From Planctomycetota bacterium (GTDB taxonomy: Bacteria; Planctomycetota; DG-23; SLPQ01), in contig JAGHCE010000228.1 in the NCBI GenBank assembly GCA_021160625.1, forward strand, positions 1 to 6,903: 6,903 bases of DNA. Direction: 5' to 3'. Made by a program: the position numbers and the translations under genes. The notes under the pieces are model-generated. The model did no database searches, was not told where the DNA came from, and was given only the letters and a program-made list of their open reading frames with translations. Positions 1-5,684 of the stretch are shown here, piece after piece. Position 1 is the stretch's first letter, and each line of letters begins with the position of its first letter.

Positions 1-969
1 CACGGCGCCCTCAACCGCGAGCCTCACGTCTTCCACCATCTGGCCGGCGTTCAGCTCGGTGACGAGCAGCCCCACTCCGGCGTCTGCCAGCCGTTTTACC
101 CTCTCCGACGGGAACGGCCACAGGGTAATCGGCCGCAGGAGTCCTATCTTCGCCCCGTCGACGCCGCGGGCCGCCAGCCCTTTGGCGACGCGCGCCGCGC
201 TGCCGAAAGCCACTATCACGAGGTCTGCGCCCTCGACGTTTACCTCTTCGAAGCGGGTCTCTTTCTCACGGATGAGGGCATATTTTTCCTGGAGGTGGAT
301 GTTGTGCTGCTCCAGCATTTCGGTTTTCATAAAGAGCGACTTGACGACATTCTTGGGACGCCCTTGGGCCCCGGTGAGCGCCCAGGTCTTTTCAGGCAGG
401 TCCGGCGGCGGCGAATACTCCTTCCACTCGAGCGGTGCCATCATCTGGCCTATCTGGGCGTCGGAGAGGATCATAACGGGATTTCGGTAGCGGTCGGCCA
501 AATCGAAGGCCAGCGTCGTCAGGTCCGCCATCTCCTGGACGCTTGCCGGCGCCAGGACGATGAGGTGATAGTCGCCGTGTCCGCCGCCCTTGGTGGCCTG
601 GAAGTAGTCGGCCTGGCTGCCTGCGATGCCGCCGAGGCCAGGGCCGGCGCGCTGGACGTTTGCGATAACCGCCGGCAGCTCCATACCCGCTATATACGAG
701 ATGCCCTCCTGCTTGAGGGAAATCCCCGGCGAGGATGAGCTCGTCATTGCGCGCTTGCCCGTCGCGGCCGAGCCGAGGACCATGTTGATCGCCGCGAGTT
801 CGCTCTCCGACTGCACAAACGTCCCGCCCACCTCCGGCATCCGGCGCGACATATACTCGGGGACTTCGTTTTGCGGGGTTATCGGATAACCATAATAGTA
901 GCGGCAGCCCGCGCGGACGGCGCCCTCCGCCATCGCATCGTTGCCCGTCATAAGGATCTTCTCACCCAT
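1..969 (-). CDS. vorB: 2-oxoacid:ferredoxin oxidoreductase alpha subunit, VorB/KorA type (partial, C-terminus outside window)
   Basis: This subunit belongs to a cytoplasmic enzyme that oxidatively decarboxylates a 2-oxoacid to its acyl-CoA and reduces ferredoxin. I translated the minus strand directly: 323 codons stay open from the ATG to the window edge. The family usually runs about 350 residues, so roughly 30 are missing. Visible landmarks are GYPITPQNEVPEYMSRR (residues 27-43), the TSSSSPGISLKQEGISY block (76-92), GPGLGGIAGSQADYFQATKG (109-128) and HGDYHLIVLAPASVQEM (131-147), all typical of the pyrimidine-binding domain of these alpha subunits. A second transketolase-C-like part follows around 247-320. 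An AGGGG ribosome site lies 6 bases before the ATG. The gene follows a ferredoxin-type gene by 17 bases; the beta (TPP-binding) subunit would be expected next, beyond the left edge. The match looks closest to the branched-chain (2-oxoisovalerate) VorB group, but 2-oxoglutarate (KorA) specificity cannot be excluded from sequence alone. Confidence 0.9.
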   Translation of the reverse strand, partial: MGEKILMTGNDAMAEGAVRAGCRYYYGYPITPQNEVPEYMSRRMPEVGGTFVQSESELAAINMVLGSAATGKRAMTSSSSPGISLKQEGISYIAGMELPAVIANVQRAGPGLGGIAGSQADYFQATKGGGHGDYHLIVLAPASVQEMADLTTLAFDLADRYRNPVMILSDAQIGQMMAPLEWKEYSPPPDLPEKTWALTGAQGRPKNVVKSLFMKTEMLEQHNIHLQEKYALIREKETRFEEVNVEGADLVIVAFGSAARVAKGLAARGVDGAKIGLLRPITLWPFPSERVKRLADAGVGLLVTELNAGQMVEDVRLAVEGAV

Positions 970-986
970 AAGTCGCCCCTGTTCTT

Positions 987-1211
987 CTATTGCTTTCGGG
1001 CCGCTTCGACCTCGAATATCTCGATGGCCGCATCGGGGCACACCATCGTGCAGTTGAGGCAGCCGATGCAGGCCTTTTCGTCGACCACCTCAGCAGGGTT
1101 GATACCCCTCGGGCTTATCGAGGCGGACATAGCCAGGACGCCCTTCGGGCAAAAGGCCACGCAGAGGCCGCAGCCCTTGCAGTATTTCGTATTAATCACC
1201 ACTTTTGGCAT
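987..1211 (-). CDS. 2[4Fe-4S] ferredoxin-type protein, probable delta subunit of the 2-oxoacid oxidoreductase
   Basis: This 74-residue protein has two complete 4Fe-4S motifs: CKGCGLCVAFCP with cysteines 11, 14, 17 and 21, and CIGCLNCTMVCP with cysteines 48, 51, 54 and 58. The N-terminus (MPKVVINTKYCKGCGLC) is typical of the small ferredoxin-like subunit encoded just before VorB/KorA alpha subunits. The likely role is passing electrons from the TPP/FeS core of the oxidoreductase to free ferredoxin. The ATG lies inside the end of nadK (20-base overlap), with a GAGGA ribosome site about 8 bases upstream. The gene ends 17 bases before the alpha subunit, so the two are almost certainly co-translated. 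It could instead act as a free ferredoxin for other enzymes. All eight cysteines are present and nothing looks broken. Confidence 0.9.
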   Translation of the reverse strand: MPKVVINTKYCKGCGLCVAFCPKGVLAMSASISPRGINPAEVVDEKACIGCLNCTMVCPDAAIEIFEVEAARKQ

Positions 1212-2034
1212 AGTTAGGTTCCTCGCCCCAGCCGAGCTTCGAGCGCACGACCCGGTAGAAGCTCCAGTCCTCGCTCTCGTAAAGATGAAACCTGAAAGGC
1301 GCGCGCTTGAGCCTCACGGTGTCGCCGCTTGAGATGTTCCTGGCAATCCGGCCGTCGGCGGTCACCGATATGCCGCTGGGCCTGCCGGAGACCTCCACGT
1401 CCACCACGTCCCCGCCCGAAATCACCATCGGCCGTATCGAAAGCGTATGCGGCGCCAAGCCTGTAAGGATTATAACGTCTTCGGTAGGTGCAACAAGCGG
1501 TCCTCCCGAGGACAGGTTGTAAGCCGTCGAGCCGGTGGCCGTCGCCACGATGAGCCCGTCGCCCTGAAAGGACGAGACGTCAATCCCGTTTATGGAGATC
1601 TTCATCCCTATCATATGAGTGGCCACCGACGAGGTGACGGCAATGTCATTGAGGGCGATAAGTTCCTCGCGTTCGTCGCCGCAGCCCAGGACACACGAAA
1701 GCATCGTCCGGACCACGGGCTTTATTTCACCGGAAAGCGCCGCGCGGACAATCCGGCCGCACTGCACCGAGTTGCAACCGGCAAGAAACCCGAACTTGCC
1801 GAGGTTTAAGCCTACTGCGGGAATCCCGCGCGGAGCCAGGTATCCGGCCGCATACAGTATCGTCCCGTCGCCGCCGAAGGTGATGCCGAGGTCTATTGCC
1901 GCCTCTTCGGGCAAAGGGGCGCCGAAATCGAAGACTTCGATGTGGTGGTCCTTTTCGAGGGCCGCCTTGTGGCGTGCGACGGTTTCCCGTACGCCCTCAC
2001 GCGCGAGCCAGCCGAAGAGTCCCAGGCGCTTCAT
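1192..2034 (-). CDS. nadK: NAD kinase
   Basis: The product phosphorylates NAD (ATP or polyphosphate donor) to NADP in the cytoplasm. The 280-residue length is normal for the family. Diagnostic features are the GGDGT nucleotide-binding motif at residues 54-58 with the following GLNLGKFGFLA (75-85), the LND segment at 128-130, the glycine-rich GDGLIVATATGSTAYNLSSG at 158-177 with GGPL just after, the LAPHTLSIRP stretch (193-202), and a C-terminal SFYRVVRSKLGWG (258-270). The ATG shares an ATGA overlap with the dxs stop and has GGAGG 7 bases upstream, so translation is probably coupled to dxs. NADPH made from its product is used by DXP reductoisomerase in the same pathway as dxs, a plausible reason for the clustering (inference). 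The tlyA gene that often separates dxs and nadK in other bacteria is absent. The last 20 bases overlap the ferredoxin gene. Confidence 0.97.
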   Translation of the reverse strand: MKRLGLFGWLAREGVRETVARHKAALEKDHHIEVFDFGAPLPEEAAIDLGITFGGDGTILYAAGYLAPRGIPAVGLNLGKFGFLAGCNSVQCGRIVRAALSGEIKPVVRTMLSCVLGCGDEREELIALNDIAVTSSVATHMIGMKISINGIDVSSFQGDGLIVATATGSTAYNLSSGGPLVAPTEDVIILTGLAPHTLSIRPMVISGGDVVDVEVSGRPSGISVTADGRIARNISSGDTVRLKRAPFRFHLYESEDWSFYRVVRSKLGWGEEPNYAKSGD

Positions 2035-3962
2035 TTGACGGCCTCCCCGGCCGCGCGGTGCGCCTTCGGCAAGCCGCGCGTGCCCAGGACAACATCCCTT
2101 ACCGCATCGGCGATGCCCGCCGCATCGAGCGAGATCGAGGCCAACAGCCTTGCCCGCACGCCATGCTCGACAAACCTGTCCGGCACCGCAAGCCGCACAA
2201 CGCGCGCGGCCACGCCTCCCTGGGCAAGGACCTCCAGGACCGCCGAGCCGAAGCCTCCCACGGCGGCGTGCTCCTCGACGGTCACAATCGGGCCCCTGCG
2301 CGCCGCCTCCAGTATCATCTCCTCGTCTGCCGGCTTGGCAAAGCGGGCGTTGACGAGAGCCGCGTCGATACCCTCCGCTTTAAGGATTTCCACCGCATCG
2401 AGTGCCGCCGCGGCCGTGGCGCCGTATGCCAGTATCGTGGCGTCCCCGCCGGAGACCAACTGCGTCGCACGGCCCAGCTCAATCGCCACCGGCTCGACGC
2501 GGGCCACCCAGTCGACAATCGTGGCGCGAGGGAACCGTATCGCCACCGGCTGCCCCAGACCGACCGCGAATTCCAGCATCAGTTTCAATTCCGCTGCGTC
2601 CGCCGGCGCCATTACCACCATCCCCGGGAACTGCCTCGTGTAGCCTATGTCGAATACCCCGTGGTGCGTCGGCCCGTCGGCCCCCACAAGCCCCGCACGG
2701 TCCAGGCAGAAAACGCACCCAAGCCCCTGGAGCGTTATCTCGTGGAACAGCTGGTCATAGGCCCGCTGCAGGAACGTTGAGTAGACAGCCACGACCGGCA
2801 CGAGTCCCGCCGTCGCCAGCCCCGCCGCAAGTCCCACGGCATGCTGCTCGCATATCCCCACGTCGAAAAATCTCTCCGGAAACTCCCTGCCGAAGGCAAT
2901 CGTCCCGGTGCCGTCCGGCATCGCCGCGGTGATCACCACCACGTCCTCGTTGCGCCTGCCGACGTCCACAAGCGCGTCGGCGAAGGCATTCGTGTACGTG
3001 GGAATCTGAGGGCCCTCGCTTGCCGCCTTCACCTTGCCGTTTTCCCGCGTGAACGGCGCTGCGGAGTGATACGTCGTCGGGTCTTTTTCGGCGGGCGCAA
3101 ATCCCCGCCCCTTCTCGGTGAGGACGTGAACCATTACGGGCTTGTCCAGCGGCAGCTGCTCTATCTCCGTAAACGTCTCGCACAGTAGCTTAATGTTGTG
3201 CCCGTCGAACGGGCCGAAATAGGCAAATCCCATCTCCTCGAACATCCGCCCCGGCATAACCGCGCGGCGGACGCCGTCGCGGATGTCGGCGATGGCCGCT
3301 TCCATCGTGGGCCCCAGCTTCGGGATGCGGTGCAGCAGCAAGCGCACCTCCTGCTTTAGCTCGTTGTACGTCGGCCCGACACGGATGGAGTTGAGGTAGT
3401 TGGAAATCCCCCCCACCGAGCGCGAGATGCTCATATTGTTGTCGTTCAGGACGACGAGGAACCGCTTTCCCATATGGCCGGCGTTGTTTAGCGCCTCAAG
3501 GGCCATCCCGGTAGTGAGCGACCCGTCCCCGACGAAAGCCACCACCCGCCCGGGGACGCCTTTCAACTCCCTTCCCAGGACAAGCCCCAGCGCCTGGCTG
3601 AGCGCCGCGCCCGCATGCCCCTCGATGAAGGTGTCCCAGGGGCTCTCTGCGGGGTTTGGAAAGCCGGACAGCCCGCCAGCGGTGCGGATCGTGGCGAAGG
3701 CCTCCCGCCTGCCGGTGAGTATCTTGTGCGTGTAGTCCTGGTGGCCCACGTCCAGCACCAGCCGATCCTTGCTGAAATCGTAGCACCTGTGCAGGGCGAG
3801 GGTGAGCTCCACGACACCGAGGTTGGAGGAAAGATGGCCGCCGTTTCTGGACACGACGGCGGTGATTTCCTCCCTGATCTCAGCCGCAAGGCTCTCCAGG
3901 TCCTCCCAGGAAAGCGCCTTGATGTCACCGGGGCAATTGATGGTCGGCAGAATCCGTCCCAA
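2031..3962 (-). CDS. dxs: 1-deoxy-D-xylulose-5-phosphate synthase
   Basis: Dxs condenses pyruvate and glyceraldehyde 3-phosphate to DXP, using thiamine diphosphate and Mg2+. This is the first step of the MEP isoprenoid route and also feeds thiamine and pyridoxal synthesis. The 643 residues match the family. Visible landmarks are GGHLSSNLGVVELTLALH (41-58; His43), GHQDYTHKILTGR (73-85), the TPP/Mg motif GDGSLTTGMALEALNNAG (145-162), LNDNNMSIS (172-180), EEMGFAYFGPFDGH (242-255), the catalytic Glu372 in GICEQHA, DGPTHHG (429-435; Asp429 and His433), and Arg479 in FPRA. All three transketolase-type domains are present. The start is TTG, chosen because AGAAGG sits 6 bases upstream and because the N-terminus then matches the usual family start (the INCPGDIKAL stretch). 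The gene begins 27 bases after ispA and ends overlapping nadK. Small motif variants are noted under findings. Confidence 0.97.
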   Translation of the reverse strand: MGRILPTINCPGDIKALSWEDLESLAAEIREEITAVVSRNGGHLSSNLGVVELTLALHRCYDFSKDRLVLDVGHQDYTHKILTGRREAFATIRTAGGLSGFPNPAESPWDTFIEGHAGAALSQALGLVLGRELKGVPGRVVAFVGDGSLTTGMALEALNNAGHMGKRFLVVLNDNNMSISRSVGGISNYLNSIRVGPTYNELKQEVRLLLHRIPKLGPTMEAAIADIRDGVRRAVMPGRMFEEMGFAYFGPFDGHNIKLLCETFTEIEQLPLDKPVMVHVLTEKGRGFAPAEKDPTTYHSAAPFTRENGKVKAASEGPQIPTYTNAFADALVDVGRRNEDVVVITAAMPDGTGTIAFGREFPERFFDVGICEQHAVGLAAGLATAGLVPVVAVYSTFLQRAYDQLFHEITLQGLGCVFCLDRAGLVGADGPTHHGVFDIGYTRQFPGMVVMAPADAAELKLMLEFAVGLGQPVAIRFPRATIVDWVARVEPVAIELGRATQLVSGGDATILAYGATAAAALDAVEILKAEGIDAALVNARFAKPADEEMILEAARRGPIVTVEEHAAVGGFGSAVLEVLAQGGVAARVVRLAVPDRFVEHGVRARLLASISLDAAGIADAVRDVVLGTRGLPKAHRAAGEAVK

Positions 3963-3968
3963 AATGCG

Positions 3969-3974
3969 CCTTCT
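3969..3974 (-). promoter_or_regulatory. Ribosome binding site of dxs (supports a TTG start)
   Basis: On the minus strand AGAAGG lies 6 bases before the TTG at 3962-3960. No ATG or GTG in the dxs frame fits the expected Dxs N-terminus here. The GTG at 3979 is in a different frame, so this site decides for TTG initiation. Confidence 0.6.
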
Positions 3975-3989
3975 TTCACAAGCGGCCGG

Positions 3990-4880
3990 TCAGAATGAGC
4001 GGTTCAACACATAATCTACGAGTCTGGGTAACATTGTATTTGCAACGGGCACTTCTTCAAGGGCCTCAAGGGCTCCAAGCGCTTCCCCCGCCAGGCGCCG
4101 GGCCTCCCTGCGGGCGCCTTCGAGGGTCACAGCGGCGGGAAGCGTGAGCTTGCCCGACGCGGCATCCTTGCCCGCGGTCTTTCCCAGCCGGGCCGTCTCG
4201 GCCGTCTCGTCGAGGATGTCGTCGGTCGCCTGAAACAGGAGACCCAGTTTCTCCCCGAAGTCTCCGACAAGCGCAATCGTCTCCTCGGATGCGCCCGCCG
4301 CGATCGCCCCCACCCTCACCGAGGCCCTTATGAGCGCGGCGGTCTTCCTTGAGTGAATGTACCGGACATCCTCAAGGCCGCCTCCGGCCCCGTCGGCGGC
4401 GATGTCGGCCGCCTGGCCTCCAACCATCCCCGCAGGCCCCGCGCCACCGGCAATCTCGGCGCATATCCGCGCGGGGCGCGCCTCAGGCGGCGAAGAGGCG
4501 GCCACCTCGAAGGCCAGCGTCAGGAGTGCATCACCCGCCAGTATCGCCATCGCCTCTCCGAACACCTTGTGGCTGGAGGGCTTGCCGCGTCTCATATCGT
4601 CGTCGTCCATCGCCGGGAGGTCGTCGTGGATGAGGCTATAGGTGTGAACCATCTCGAGGGCGCAGGCACCGGGGATGACGTTCTCGCGCCTGCCCTCCAG
4701 GGCGTCTGAGATCATCACCGCCAGGACGGGCCGGATCCTCTTGCCCCCGGCGAAAATACTGTACGATACGGCCTCGGCCAAGCGATCGGGGACCTCCGGC
4801 GCTGCGGGCAGGTAGCCCTCAAGCGCCCGGTCGATGACGTCGGCGATCGCGCTGGTGGCCTCGGCGAGTTCCCTGTCCAT
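3990..4880 (-). CDS. ispA: Farnesyl diphosphate synthase / short-chain polyprenyl synthase
   Basis: The product joins DMAPP and IPP to geranyl and then farnesyl diphosphate, feeding undecaprenyl, quinone and other terpenoids. Counting from the ATG at 4880 it is 296 residues, normal for bacterial IspA. Using numbering from a GTG two codons upstream, key motifs are GGKRIRP (47-53), the first Asp-rich motif DDLPAMDDDD (88-97) followed by RRG, GMVGGQAADI (153-162), the Lys in SRKTAALI (179-186), and the second Asp-rich motif DDILD (222-226) followed by LGKTAGKD. A tyrosine (Tyr83) sits five residues before the first motif, the feature of type II bacterial FPP synthases that limits chain length, so FPP is the likely product; a GGPP product is not excluded. 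ATG 4880 is preferred over GTG 4886 because AGGAG is correctly spaced only for the ATG. The gene lies 67 bases after the PilZ gene and 27 before dxs, the usual isoprenoid pairing. Confidence 0.96.
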   Translation of the reverse strand: MDRELAEATSAIADVIDRALEGYLPAAPEVPDRLAEAVSYSIFAGGKRIRPVLAVMISDALEGRRENVIPGACALEMVHTYSLIHDDLPAMDDDDMRRGKPSSHKVFGEAMAILAGDALLTLAFEVAASSPPEARPARICAEIAGGAGPAGMVGGQAADIAADGAGGGLEDVRYIHSRKTAALIRASVRVGAIAAGASEETIALVGDFGEKLGLLFQATDDILDETAETARLGKTAGKDAASGKLTLPAAVTLEGARREARRLAGEALGALEALEEVPVANTMLPRLVDYVLNRSF

Positions 4881-4885
4881 TCTCA

Positions 4886-4890
4886 CTCCT
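4886..4890 (-). promoter_or_regulatory. Ribosome binding site of ispA
   Basis: AGGAG on the minus strand lies 5 bases before the ATG at 4880-4878 and overlaps the first base of the in-frame GTG at 4886-4884, which it therefore cannot serve. This favours the ATG start. Confidence 0.7.
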
Positions 4891-4947
4891 GGCCGCAGGC
4901 CGCCGGACTCGATGTACGGCCCGCGTACCGGCCCCGTGCACGCGTTC

Positions 4948-5397
4948 TCAAAACTTCGCCGAGTGCAGGGCCGCGTCCTTCATCATCCGTGCTAAGTCAA
5001 TATGCATAGTTTCCGAAATCCCGATGAACTGCGCCCCCGTCCGGAATGCATTGTGATGCTTGGACCATTTTTGCCAGATTATCCTCGCTCGCAGGCGGTT
5101 GGCGGTGGCGATGCGATAAACCCCTGTCGGCGCTTCGAAAGCGACATCGATGACCGTTCGGGCCCTCAACTTGACACCAGTATAAAAACGCACCCCGTGT
5201 GAGGTGACATTGCTGACCGGGCAGCGCTGGGACGGCCTGCCTTTGAGAAGCTGTAAGAACTTCAGTTTCCTGTAAATGACCTCCAGGCACGTCAACCTGT
5301 GCCTGTGGGTGTGCCGTCTTTCATCCCCCTGGTACCTCGGTATGTGTACCCGGTGCTCCTCGGAATGCCGAAGGCCCGGTCCCTCGTCCCTTCCCAT
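4948..5397 (-). CDS. PilZ-domain protein (putative cyclic di-GMP binding)
   Basis: PilZ domains bind cyclic di-GMP through an RxxxR motif and a (D/N)xSxxG motif. This 149-residue protein has Arg28 and Arg32 in RRHTHR, then NVTSHG at 63-68 (Asn-x-Thr-x-x-Gly, with Thr where Ser is usual). The beta-barrel strands follow: HGVRFYTGVKLRARTVIDV (67-85), RARIIWQKW (103-111) and AFRTGAQFIGISE (117-129), whose hydrophobic and glycine pattern fits PilZ. No signal peptide or membrane segment is evident, so it is probably cytoplasmic. The first 26 residues are polar and rich in His and Arg and have no recognised domain. GGGAGGT lies 6 bases before the ATG. It is 41 bases after xseB and 67 before ispA, in the same direction, so probably co-transcribed. 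Its GC content is clearly lower than that of ispA and dxs. The domain assignment is by motif and pattern; binding of the ligand is inferred, and its output target is unknown. Confidence 0.75.
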   Translation of the reverse strand: MGRDEGPGLRHSEEHRVHIPRYQGDERRHTHRHRLTCLEVIYRKLKFLQLLKGRPSQRCPVSNVTSHGVRFYTGVKLRARTVIDVAFEAPTGVYRIATANRLRARIIWQKWSKHHNAFRTGAQFIGISETMHIDLARMMKDAALHSAKF

Positions 5398-5403
5398 AAG
5401 GGC

Positions 5404-5410
5404 ACCTCCC
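5404..5410 (-). promoter_or_regulatory. Strong ribosome binding site of the PilZ gene
   Basis: GGGAGGT on the minus strand lies 6 bases before the ATG at 5397-5395. It is the best Shine-Dalgarno match in the window and supports the PilZ reading frame being a real gene. Confidence 0.7.
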
Positions 5411-5438
5411 GCGATATGCGAAATCTGCGGCAGCGCGT

Positions 5439-5684
5439 CTACTCGACGGGGTCGAAGTCAGGCGCTTCTTCCGCCTTGAGCGTGTCTCCTTCCTGCGTCA
5501 GTAACTCTATTTTCCGCTCCACGTGCTTTAGCAGCGAAGAGCAATACATATATGCCCGGACACCTTCTTCGTAACGCTTGACGGCCTTGTCGAGGGGCAT
5601 CTGGCCGGTCTCAAGCTGCTCGGCTATCTCCTCGAGGCGGCCAAGCGCCTCTTCAAACGTCTCTTTTTTGGCCTTCTTCGCCAC
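5439..5684 (-). CDS. xseB: Exodeoxyribonuclease VII small subunit
   Basis: XseB is the small helical subunit that binds XseA in several copies to form exonuclease VII, a single-strand-specific exonuclease acting from both ends. The 81-residue length is typical. The sequence shows the family pattern FEEALGRLEEIAEQLETG (10-27), then MPLDKAVKRYEEGVRAY (29-45), a second helix with LLKHVERKIELL (51-62), and an acidic tail. The start is GTG with AGGAG 9 bases upstream; an ATG start would lose the conserved N-terminal helix. It overlaps the end of xseA by 32 bases, consistent with coupled synthesis of the two subunits. The next gene, for a PilZ protein, begins 41 bases later. Confidence 0.95.
   Translation of the reverse strand: MAKKAKKETFEEALGRLEEIAEQLETGQMPLDKAVKRYEEGVRAYMYCSSLLKHVERKIELLTQEGDTLKAEEAPDFDPVE

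Noticed and set aside
59..490. Plus-strand open frame opposite the oxidoreductase alpha subunit
   Set aside because: It is low-complexity Ser/Pro/Ala-rich translation with no family resemblance. The minus-strand frame has clear conserved motifs throughout.
1896..2780. Long plus-strand open frame (294 codons) antisense to nadK and dxs
   Set aside because: The translation is dominated by Arg, Pro, His and Ala with no recognisable motif, as expected for the shadow of GC-rich genes, and both sense-strand genes are complete and convincing.
2755..3183. Minus-strand open frame in another phase inside dxs
   Set aside because: It is a Gly/Arg-rich shadow; the dxs frame is continuous across it with all catalytic motifs.
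3563..3979. Minus-strand open frame starting with GTG at 3979, upstream of the dxs start
   Set aside because: It is in a different phase from dxs and its Ser/Arg/Pro-rich translation has no family resemblance.
4884..4886. GTG as the start of ispA
   Set aside because: The AGGAG site overlaps this codon. The ATG two codons downstream has proper spacing and still leaves the full conserved protein.
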